From Planctomycetaceae bacterium (lineage in GTDB: Bacteria > Planctomycetota > Planctomycetia > Pirellulales > Thermoguttaceae), in assembly GCA_031267635.1 (NCBI GenBank), contig JAIRYX010000238.1, positions 1 to 12,416 of the forward strand: 12,416 nt of DNA, read 5' to 3'. This document shows positions 1 through 5,699 of the stretch, piece after piece. The stretch's first letter is position 1; every line of letters begins with the position of its first letter. The notes beneath the pieces are model-generated. The model was not told the origin of the DNA and ran no database searches. It saw only the letters and a list, made by a program, of their open reading frames with translations. Both the position numbers and the translations under genes were made by a program.

Positions 1-38
1 GGTTCATTTTCTCGAAATTCTTTATTGATAAGGGTTTA

Positions 39-288
39 GGGAACGTCCCGAAGTCAGTTTGGGAACTCCCAACGTCGGTTATTGGCTTCAATAATTCATT
101 TATTGGCTTCAATAATTCATTTATTGGCTTCAATAATTCGGTTATTGGCTTCAATAATCCGGTTATTGGCTTCAATAATTCGGTTATTGGCTTCAATAAT
201 TCATTTATTGGCTTCAATAATTCGGTTATTGACTTCAATAATTCGGTTTATGACGCCAAATTTTACGTTCACGACGTCAAATTTCCGG
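39..288. repeat. 21-bp tandem repeat array of hairpin units
   Basis: Eight near-identical 21-bp units run from 79 to 246. Each is a perfect 16-bp dyad (TTATTG-GCTT-CAATAA) plus a 5-bp linker (TTCAT, TTCGG or TCCGG). Every difference between units lies in the linker or the loop: one linker change in unit 4, one loop change in unit 8. Both 6-bp arms are intact in all eight. Two degenerate 21-bp units follow (247-288), and the sequence just upstream (39-78) shows weaker related periodicity with GGGAAC and TCCC motifs. Because 21 is a multiple of 3, the array gives an open frame encoding a heptapeptide repeat (82-357). I see no ribosome binding site or known domain and do not regard it as a gene. 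The repeat is directly visible; a role is unknown. Confidence 0.9.
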
Positions 289-362
289 TTTCCGGCGCTC
301 GCTCGAAGAAATATGCGGGACTCTTGGGACTTTGAGGGGTCGTTTTTTGATTTTTGAGCATC

Positions 363-381
363 TGCGTAACATGAGTTACCA
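363..381. repeat. Short GTAAC/GTTAC hairpin, copy 1
   Basis: A 5-bp inverted repeat, GTAAC-ATGA-GTTAC, lies within a 19-bp stretch that recurs with 17 of 19 bases identical at 5271-5289. Both copies sit in spacers that also share two other repeat types. Function is unknown. Confidence 0.5.
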
Positions 382-502
382 GTAGGAACAGACCTTACGT
401 TTGCCCCTACCTATTTGTCCCCAAAAGTCTCCAATGTCCTTCTGCCCCTGAAAGATTTCTGCTTATTCCACGTTTTGGGAGGGATTGATTTATAAAACAC
501 TG

Positions 503-541
503 TAACGATTCAGTCGCTCAAACCCAATAAATCCGCACTGA
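503..541 (+). repeat. Partial copy of 54-bp inverted-repeat element (copy A)
   Basis: This begins TAACGATTCAG and matches the left and central part of the complete copies at 3679-3732 and 5207-5260, including the shared core CCCAATAAATCC. Similarity is lost after about base 541, so the right terminal repeat is missing or strongly decayed. It is probably a truncated relic of a small non-autonomous mobile element. Confidence 0.6.
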
Positions 542-576
542 GTAATAATCTTAATGACGACGTCTCTATTGACTGG

Positions 577-797
577 TTATCCGAAAGATTTTACTATTGC
601 AGCCCTTATGTATCAAGTTTCCCTTAGTAGCCAACAAAGCCCCCAAACACACCCTTATGCCCTTATTTTTTAGATCATAGACTTTTATCCAAACAATGGA
701 ACGAAAAATTAAGGGAATAAGGACGCACATTGGTGCGATTCGGGCTACTAAGGGAATCTCATAAATCAGGGCGACAAATAGGAATGTTTTCCGATAA
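577..797. repeat. Large imperfect palindrome (~220 bp)
   Basis: Two arms of about 95-100 bp face each other around a centre near 687-688. The best block is a perfect 14-bp match (619-632 against 743-756). Exactly 20 bases further in on both sides is a second block, CCTTAT-N-CCCTTA against its complement near 711-722. Going outward, TTATC/GATAA pairs close the structure at 577 and 797. A long hairpin could form in RNA or DNA, or this could be two copies of a repeat inserted head to head. A minus-strand open frame of 94 codons (566-850) is a by-product of the repeat and resembles no family I know. Confidence 0.75.
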
Positions 798-842
798 GAT
801 TGACGGTCACTATAAAAAATCGTAACTACTACAAAGCCACGC

Positions 843-910
843 AATTTCACTTGGCGATTTTCAATGTAAAATACCTATAAATTTGACATTTTTCATATCA
901 AGAGAAATTG
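843..910 (+). repeat. Dispersed 67/68-bp repeat, copy 1
   Basis: This 68-bp stretch recurs at 5524-5590 with only a few substitutions and a one-base length difference. The central block around AAAATACCTATAAATTTGAC is identical. It lies just upstream of the fabH promoter here, but the second copy has no plus-strand gene downstream. A simple promoter role for both copies is therefore unlikely. Confidence 0.85.
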
Positions 911-938
911 GGGAACTGTGCGTAGATTCTAAAACTTA

Positions 939-966
939 TTGACAAATCCCCTCGAAAGGTTACAAT
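939..966 (+). promoter_or_regulatory. Candidate sigma70-type promoter for fabH
   Basis: TTGACA (939-944, full consensus) is followed after 16 bp by TACAAT (961-966). It lies about 70 bp upstream of the preferred fabH ATG, giving a leader of roughly 60 nt. The alcohol dehydrogenase gene has a similar arrangement (TTGCAA, 16 bp, TACAAT). Predicted from sequence only. Confidence 0.5.
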
Positions 967-1033
967 CATTTCTTGTGCATTTTTTAGTTGCCATTTTTCA
1001 TTATTCTAGAAATTGAAAGTGTACGGAAACCGC

Positions 1034-2008
1034 ATGTTCCGGGTTTACATCGCAGGCATAAGTTCTTACCTCCCAGAGAATTGCGTTCACAACAACAAGT
1101 TATCTGAAACGCTTGACACTTCGGACGATTGGATTGTTTCGCACACCGGAATTTCATATCGTCACATTGCCGCCGCACATGAATCGCCGTCGTTGATGGG
1201 AACTATCGCCGCAAAAGATGTGTTACAAAAAGCTGGAATTACGGCGGAAGACCTCGGTATGATTCTTCTCAGCACGACAACGCCGGATTATGCGCCAATT
1301 CCCTCAACCGCGTGCATCGTTCAGGATGCTATTGGCGCGAAAAACGCGGTTGGCTTGGACATTACGGCGGCTTGCGCCGGATTTGTTTACGGTATCGAAT
1401 TGGCGCGGGCGTACATGCAGATTCATCAACGCCCGATCTTGGTGGTTGCAACGGAAATGTTATCGCGGGTCACCGACTGGAATGACCGGAAAACTTGCGT
1501 TCTGTTCGGCGACGGCGCGGCGGCGGCGGTTTTGCTCCCTTCGCCGGATGGAGAACGCGGCATTGTTGAGTCGCTGTTGCAAAGCGATTCGTCGGGCAAA
1601 GATGTGCTCAAAATCGAAGGCGGTTGCCGAACTCCAACCTCGCACACGGACAATGTTCCTTTGACAATATTCATGGACGGCAAAAGCGTTTTCACATTTG
1701 CAATTCGCACGATTCCGTCGGTCATTACGCAACTCATGAAAAACAACGGTCTGACGATAGACGATATTGATTGGATTGTGCCGCATCAAGCGAATTACCG
1801 CATCATTCGCTCGGCGGCAAATCGGCTCGGCGTGCCCGAATCCAAATTCTTCATTAACGTTCAAAATTTTGCAAACACTGCCTCGGCGTCAATTCCGATT
1901 GCGCTGGTCGATATGGAACGCCAGGGGCTTCTTAAACCGGGGCATAGAATTATCACTGTCGGTTTCGGTGCGGGGCTTTGCTACGGCGGGAATTTGATTG
2001 TGTGGTAA
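1034..2008 (+). CDS. fabH: Beta-ketoacyl-ACP synthase III (FabH)
   Basis: Catalyses the first condensation of type II fatty acid synthesis, joining an acyl-CoA primer to malonyl-ACP in the cytoplasm. The protein has 324 residues, normal for the family. The thiolase-fold triad is complete: Cys114 in the AACAGF motif, His251 in the PHQAN motif and Asn281 in the NFANTASAS motif. The C-terminal glycine loop GFGAGLCYGG is also present. The frame is open from a TTG at 1013, but I prefer ATG 1034 because the family begins with a short M-x-R-x-x-IAG-x-x-SYLPE strand, matched from this Met. No strong ribosome binding site precedes either start. The gene stands alone, with no acpP, fabD or fabG nearby, so it could be the housekeeping enzyme or a second paralogue with another primer specificity. 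Confidence 0.93.
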   Translation: MFRVYIAGISSYLPENCVHNNKLSETLDTSDDWIVSHTGISYRHIAAAHESPSLMGTIAAKDVLQKAGITAEDLGMILLSTTTPDYAPIPSTACIVQDAIGAKNAVGLDITAACAGFVYGIELARAYMQIHQRPILVVATEMLSRVTDWNDRKTCVLFGDGAAAAVLLPSPDGERGIVESLLQSDSSGKDVLKIEGGCRTPTSHTDNVPLTIFMDGKSVFTFAIRTIPSVITQLMKNNGLTIDDIDWIVPHQANYRIIRSAANRLGVPESKFFINVQNFANTASASIPIALVDMERQGLLKPGHRIITVGFGAGLCYGGNLIVW

Positions 2009-2231
2009 TCCATTTGCCAGCCCCAATTGATAGCGTCGATTTCATCCTGCCATGATTATAAATACTGCCAAAAATTTCTTCTATTGTACAAACATCTGGA
2101 AGTCAGCAACGTAAATTCCAGCGTCGATAGCTAAAATAGAATGCTCTAAAGTGATATTGAGAGTTCCCAAACCGAATCTGCGAATCCCCTAATTCACTGA
2201 TTTAATTTTCTAACTCACTTATTGAGATTCG
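2009..2231. other. Spacer between fabH and the IS630-like relic
   Basis: AT-rich sequence without a convincing gene, RNA or clear terminator hairpin. I see nothing identifiable before the left inverted repeat at 2232. Confidence 0.5.
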
Positions 2232-3099
2232 TAATTATTCAGTGGAATGTAAGTAAGTTGGATCGTGTCGATACGAGGATTTTCTTTTTTAAGAATTTTA
2301 CTCTGTTCCTTAAATCCTTTGTCTCCAATGCCTTTAATCAATTGGCGGGAAACTTCACCGCTCCCAAAATCCCTCGTGTCCCAAAAATTCTCTACTCAAC
2401 GGAACTTTCGTTATTAGGGTACTAAAAAGTTACTTAAATCCCCTTCGCGCCAACCGGGTCGTTTGCGTTTTCCTTTTTCGGAGGAAAATTCCACGTCATG
2501 GGCTTCGCGTTTTGGTGGTAACATTCAATGTAGCGGCGGATTTTCGCCTCAATCGCCACGCCATAAAACGCGGCGATTCATGCCGCTGAACCAAATTTCA
2601 ATCCTGTTCAGCCGCGAACAATGCTTCGGGGATACACGAACCGAAGGCAATGCGTTTTATCTTCCCAAAAACGTTTTCGCGTCGTTGTGAACGATCTTGT
2701 CCGTCCTAATAATTTTGCTTTTTCGGTCAACCGTTCAAACTCTTTTTCACTCGCGCCGCCTGACGCTTTCATCGCACATTTCATAGCGTTGAATTTCGCA
2801 AACATCCGAATTGACGCGGCAAGAGTCAAGCCATGACTACAGGGGGAGTCAAGTCGCTTCGACGGGTAGCGAAGAGGCGATAACGAACCTTGTTTACCTA
2901 TTTCATTACAAAACAACCTCCGTAGCCCCTGCAATACCCTTATTATCTCATTAAAAAGAGGAACAATGAGGTTGGTTGATGAGAAACTTTTTTGCTACTG
3001 AAGTTGTTTTGTGAGGAAAGTTAGGCGGAAATGAAGTTAAAAAATACGAAATCCTCACACCGAAATGATCAAACTTACTTACATTCCACTGAATAGTTA
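2232..3099. mobile_element. Decayed IS630-like element with 28-bp terminal inverted repeats
   Basis: The ends at 2232-2259 and 3072-3099 are inverted repeats identical at 27 of 28 positions. They begin TAATTATTCAG and TAACTATTCAG. The 868-bp interior holds the C-terminal fragment of an IS630-type transposase on the minus strand and no intact large frame. Both outer ends are TA, as expected for IS630/Tc1-mariner elements, which duplicate a TA target. Full IS630 elements usually run about 1-1.2 kb, so internal deletion is likely. The near-identical ends contrast with the broken gene. The ends also resemble those of the 54-bp elements nearby. Confidence 0.75.
2434..2632 (-). pseudogene. IS630-family transposase, C-terminal remnant, frameshifted
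   Basis: Reading the minus strand from about 2632, one frame gives PKHCSRLNRIEIWFSGMNRR and then VLWRGD before a TGA. This matches the C-terminal catalytic block of IS630 transposases (SWLN-x-IE-x-WFS, then a (V/I)L-x-RG-x-F motif), where the last acidic residue of the DDE triad lies. A second frame continues with IEAKIRRYIECYHQNAKPMT and WNF. This corresponds to the usual tail motif (FI-x-x-YN-x-x-AKPF-x-W) and ends with TAA at 2434-2436. The link between the halves is out of frame and appears to lack several residues. The N-terminal helix-turn-helix and first DD residues are not recognisable upstream, so the gene cannot be functional. Antisense plus-strand frames here (2463-2690, 2621-2836) are not genes. 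Confidence 0.8.
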
Positions 3100-3111
3100 T
3101 GATCGAGTTTT

Positions 3112-3525
3112 TCAAAAATCTTTTCCTGTTGTCGTCATAGAAAGTACGGTGTGTTTCATTCCTTTCACGGCGGAAAATCCTTGATACAATTTTTTAATCT
3201 GTCGCACTTCGCCGCGAACGATGATGTTTTCCATGCAATTATGGTGATCAAGATGAGCGTGTTGCGAACAGATGACCAGATCGCTGAAATTATGCTGTAC
3301 ATCGACGATTTTTTGCAGTATTTGCGATTTATGATGATCATAAATAATCGTAATCACTCCGGCAATGACTTCGCCGTCTTTCCATTGTTGTTGAACCAAC
3401 GCGGAACGAACCAAATGCGTAATTGCTTCGGAGCGAGTCGGAAATCCTTGTTCTTCGCTGAGCGCGTCGAATTTTTCCAAAATATCCGGCTCAATGGAAA
3501 TGGAAATTCGTGTAATGTTTGACAT
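3112..3525 (-). CDS. nikR: Nickel-responsive transcriptional regulator NikR
   Basis: A 137-residue CopG/ribbon-helix-helix repressor that binds operators when loaded with Ni(II), normally controlling nickel uptake genes. Residues 1-45 form the ribbon-helix-helix DNA-binding part (strand TRISISIEP, then two helices). Residues 52-137 are the ACT-like metal-binding and tetramerisation domain. The square-planar nickel ligands of E. coli NikR (H76, H87, H89, C95) correspond to H78, H89, H91 and C97 here, with identical spacing. The length is typical. The start is the ATG at 3525 because the family begins this way; no good ribosome binding site is visible. No nickel transporter, hydrogenase or urease gene lies in the window, so its targets are elsewhere. 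Its stop lies only 12 bp from the right end of the IS630-like relic. Confidence 0.93.
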   Translation of the reverse strand: MSNITRISISIEPDILEKFDALSEEQGFPTRSEAITHLVRSALVQQQWKDGEVIAGVITIIYDHHKSQILQKIVDVQHNFSDLVICSQHAHLDHHNCMENIIVRGEVRQIKKLYQGFSAVKGMKHTVLSMTTTGKDF

Positions 3526-3557
3526 AAATTAAAAATTGAGCGGTGGTTTCAAATGAT

Positions 3558-3573
3558 AGACTTGAATTAGTCT
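3558..3573. promoter_or_regulatory. Small dyad upstream of nikR
   Basis: AGACT-TGAATT-AGTCT is a 5-bp inverted repeat about 35 bp upstream of the nikR start. Its position would suit an autoregulatory operator, but it does not match the E. coli NikR site (GTATGA-N16-TCATAC). Weak evidence. Confidence 0.2.
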
Positions 3574-3678
3574 GTAACTTTTTCATGGGAAGTATTGTAG
3601 CAAGTTTCAGAACTGAGGACAAGAGCCAAAAATGCCGTGAACACCAAAGTTTCCAGTGCGAGAAGTATAAAATACAGG

Positions 3679-3732
3679 TAACTATTCAGTCACTCCAACC
3701 CAATAAATCCATACCGGACAACTGGAGCGTTA
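3679..3732 (+). mobile_element. 54-bp MITE-like inverted-repeat element (copy B)
   Basis: A 54-bp unit running from TAACTATTCAG to GTTA. It has the same length as the inverted copy at 5207-5260 and matches it at about 43 of 54 positions. The core CCAACCCAATAAATCC is conserved. The right terminal repeat is more decayed than the left. Its ends resemble those of the 868-bp IS630-like relic, suggesting a non-autonomous derivative that moved with the same transposase. The link is inferred from the short shared ends. Confidence 0.65.
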
Positions 3733-3768
3733 CAAGTACCGTTGCGACAATCTTATTTCGCGTTATTC

Positions 3769-3796
3769 TTGCAACTTTTCGGAATCATTATACAAT
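3769..3796 (+). promoter_or_regulatory. Candidate promoter for the alcohol dehydrogenase
   Basis: TTGCAA (3769-3774), a 16-bp spacer and TACAAT (3791-3796) give a predicted start about 50 nt before the ATG. The spacer length and -10 box are the same as in the fabH promoter candidate. Predicted from sequence only. Confidence 0.45.
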
Positions 3797-3855
3797 AAAA
3801 CGGTTGTCAAAAGATAACAGTAGGTTTGACCTCTTTCTTCTCACAGGAAAAATAA

Positions 3856-5028
3856 ATGCAAAACTTTACGTTTCACAATCCGACAAAGATTATTTTCGGA
3901 AAAAACACGATTGGGCAGCTAGGCGGCGAAGCGAAACCGTACGGCAAGAAAGCGATCCTTGTTTACGGACAAGGAGCAATCAAGAAGAACGGCGTGTATG
4001 AGCAGGCGGTCGCGTCGCTGAAATCGGCGGGAATTGAATTTGTCGAGTATTCCGGCGTGCGAGCGAATCCGGTTTTAAGTCATACCCGCGAAGGAATCCG
4101 GCTTGCGAAGTCGGAGAAGGCGGATTTTATCGCGGCGGTTGGCGGCGGCAGCGTGATTGACGAAGCCAAAGCGATTTGCGCCGGAGCGTGCGAGTCGCAC
4201 GATGTTTGGGATTTTTATACCGGACAAGCGACGCCCGAACGCGCGTTGCCGCTTGTCGCGGTGTTGACTGTCGCCGCGACTGGAACGGAAATGAACGGCG
4301 GTACGGTGATCACAAATGAAGAAACAAAAGAAAAATTTGGCTGGGGCAATCCGATTCTCGCGCCGAAAGTTTCGATTCTCGACCCGACGACAACTTTTTC
4401 TATCGGAGCGGCTTATACCGCGTATGCCGCCGTTGATTCGGTAACGCATTTGCTTGAAGGTTATTTCACAAGCAACGATCCGAATACGATTTTGCAAGAC
4501 CGTTATGTCGAGGGCGTTGTGCGATCGATTATTGACGTGACGGAAACGATGATTCAAAAACCGGATGATTACGAAGCCCGCGCGACATTCATGTGGGCGG
4601 CGACTCTTGCGTGGAATAGCATTTCGCCGTGCGGTATTGGAGCGTGGTCAACGCCGAATCATTTAATTGGACACAGCATGAGCGCGTTGTTCGACACACC
4701 GCATGGCGCATCGCTTTCAATTGCGCTCTCCGGTTGGCTTCCTTGGTACACGGAACAGGGAGCGGCGCAGGTGCGGCAACTCGCGCAATTGGGAAAAGCC
4801 GTCTTTGACATAACGGAAAGCTCGCCGAATCACGCGGCGGAATCGACGATTGAAGCGTTACGGAATTGGTTTCGCCGAATCAAATCGCCGACCAAACTTG
4901 CGGATATTAACGTTGACGCATCGGGAATGGAAGCAATCGCGGAAAATGTCGAAATGAGTACGCCGCACTGGAGACTTCCCGATTATAACAAAGCGCGAGT
5001 GATCAATATTCTTAAACGCTGCCGGTAA
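3856..5028 (+). CDS. Iron-containing alcohol dehydrogenase (YqhD/BdhA-like)
   Basis: A 390-residue group III metal-dependent alcohol dehydrogenase, the usual family length. It interconverts aldehydes and alcohols with NAD(P)H in the cytoplasm; close relatives are NADPH-dependent butanol dehydrogenase and broad aldehyde reductase YqhD. The N-terminal signature F-x-NPTKIIFGK is followed by the dinucleotide loop GGGSVID (96-102) and the ATGTEMNGG segment (141-149). The metal ligands expected from YqhD (D194, H198, H267, H281) are matched by D194, H198, H269 and H283. AGGA lies about 10 bases upstream of the ATG. The gene is monocistronic with its own promoter candidate. It suggests fermentative redox balancing or aldehyde detoxification; the true substrate cannot be read from sequence. 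An overlapping frame at 3543-4001 is not a gene. Confidence 0.93.
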   Translation: MQNFTFHNPTKIIFGKNTIGQLGGEAKPYGKKAILVYGQGAIKKNGVYEQAVASLKSAGIEFVEYSGVRANPVLSHTREGIRLAKSEKADFIAAVGGGSVIDEAKAICAGACESHDVWDFYTGQATPERALPLVAVLTVAATGTEMNGGTVITNEETKEKFGWGNPILAPKVSILDPTTTFSIGAAYTAYAAVDSVTHLLEGYFTSNDPNTILQDRYVEGVVRSIIDVTETMIQKPDDYEARATFMWAATLAWNSISPCGIGAWSTPNHLIGHSMSALFDTPHGASLSIALSGWLPWYTEQGAAQVRQLAQLGKAVFDITESSPNHAAESTIEALRNWFRRIKSPTKLADINVDASGMEAIAENVEMSTPHWRLPDYNKARVINILKRCR

Positions 5029-5118
5029 AACCTTCTGATTATCTCACATTTTGGGGAGGTAAAACGCCGAAGGAAACACTGGATTTGTCTTGCGGAGGAC
5101 GTTACGCCGAGTATTTCC

Positions 5119-5159
5119 CCTATGAATAACCTCCAGTGAAACTGAGGGTTATTCATAGG
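5119..5159. terminator. Strong stem-loop downstream of the alcohol dehydrogenase
   Basis: Arms CCTATGAATAACCTC and GAGGGTTATTCATAGG pair along 15 bp with a single bulged base around a 10-base loop. A modest T-rich run (GATTTTC) follows. It lies about 90 bp after the dehydrogenase stop, so it may end that transcript or protect its 3' end. The U-tract is weak for a classical intrinsic terminator. Confidence 0.5.
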
Positions 5160-5206
5160 AGATTTTCGTCGGCTTCCGGTAGCCGCCGGAAATGATTTTC
5201 TTGTTG

Positions 5207-5260
5207 TAACTATTCAGTCGCCCAGTGCGGATTTATTGGGTTGGAGCGGCTGAATCGTTA
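5207..5260 (-). mobile_element. 54-bp MITE-like inverted-repeat element (copy C)
   Basis: This is the best-preserved copy of the family, inverted relative to copies A and B. Its terminal repeats, TAACTATTCAGTCGC and TAACGATTCAGCCGC, agree at 13 of 15 positions and could fold into a hairpin. Both ends are TA, consistent with a TA-targeting transposase of the IS630 type. Confidence 0.65.
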
Positions 5261-5270
5261 CGATAGCTCA

Positions 5271-5289
5271 TGCGTAACAGGAGTTACTA
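5271..5289. repeat. Short GTAAC/GTTAC hairpin, copy 2
   Basis: GTAAC-AGGA-GTTAC, embedded in a 19-bp stretch matching 363-381 at 17 positions. It lies 10 bp from the end of the 54-bp element copy C. Confidence 0.5.
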
Positions 5290-5390
5290 AATAATTCCGT
5301 GTTGCTCAAACCCCCACGAACAATCCACAGTACGAGCTACCCTTAACGGCAATGACACGCTAATCATCATGTGACGAGAACATATAAGCC

Positions 5391-5429
5391 GTGTGAGACG
5401 CACACAAGCGTTAGTGTGAGGCACACACG
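5391..5429. repeat. Alternating GTGTG/CACAC repeat
   Basis: GTGTGAGACGCACAC and GTGTGAGGCACACAC occur 23 bp apart. Each is a short hairpin, and the inner CACAC/GTGTG can also pair. The rest of 5290-5523 shows nothing I can identify. Confidence 0.45.
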
Positions 5430-5523
5430 AGAATTGATGGTAATTTGAGAAATGTTAGGTGTTTTGGGGATAATGGGGGAATCCGAAACTCCCTTTTTGA
5501 CCAATATTGATTGCTTTTGTGAT

Positions 5524-5590
5524 AATTCCACTGGGCATTTTTCAACGTAAAATACCTATAAATTTGACATTTTCATATCAAGAGAAATTG
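5524..5590 (+). repeat. Dispersed 67/68-bp repeat, copy 2
   Basis: Second copy of the sequence at 843-910, in the same orientation and almost identical from the CACT/GGC start to GAGAAATTG at the end. No plus-strand gene follows it. Confidence 0.85.
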
Positions 5591-5646
5591 AAGGACTTCG
5601 TAATAGTTACAATTTGCTTTGAAAGACCGGCAAACAGTCATTGAGG

Positions 5647-5675
5647 GCGGTTTTCGGCTTTGAGAAAAAAACCGC
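5647..5675 (-). terminator. Hairpin just downstream of the cytochrome b/c gene
   Basis: GCGGTTTT (5647-5654) and AAAACCGC (5668-5675) form a perfect 8-bp stem starting about 25 bp past the stop of the minus-strand gene. A run of T residues lies within the stem and loop rather than cleanly after it, so intrinsic termination is plausible but not certain. Confidence 0.35.
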
Positions 5676-5699
5676 AACCTCTGAAAAAACGTTTTTCGC

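Noticed and set aside
79..246. Possible CRISPR array
   Set aside because: Units are directly contiguous with 5-bp linkers. There are no unique spacers and no cas genes.
82..357. Open frame encoding a heptapeptide repeat over the 21-bp array
   Set aside because: It is open only because the repeat length is a multiple of three. It starts at a TTG inside a repeat unit with no ribosome binding site, and its end is unrelated low-complexity sequence.
566..850. 94-codon minus-strand frame in the fabH upstream spacer
   Set aside because: It lies across the large palindrome, has no recognisable domain and runs into the dispersed 67-bp repeat.
843..910. The TTGACAT in the dispersed repeat as a -35 box
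   Set aside because: No good -10 follows at normal spacing, and the second copy (5524-5590) has no gene downstream on that strand.
1013..1033. TTG start giving FabH seven extra residues
   Set aside because: The family's N-terminal strand aligns from the ATG at 1034, and no ribosome binding site supports the TTG.
2608..2934. 108-codon minus-strand frame inside the IS630-like relic
   Set aside because: Part of it overlaps the transposase remnant in a different frame, and the rest matches nothing I recognise. I treat it as decayed element DNA, not a gene.
3543..4001. 152-codon plus-strand frame overlapping the start of the alcohol dehydrogenase
   Set aside because: It crosses the 54-bp element and the promoter and overlaps a clear gene in another frame; no family resemblance.
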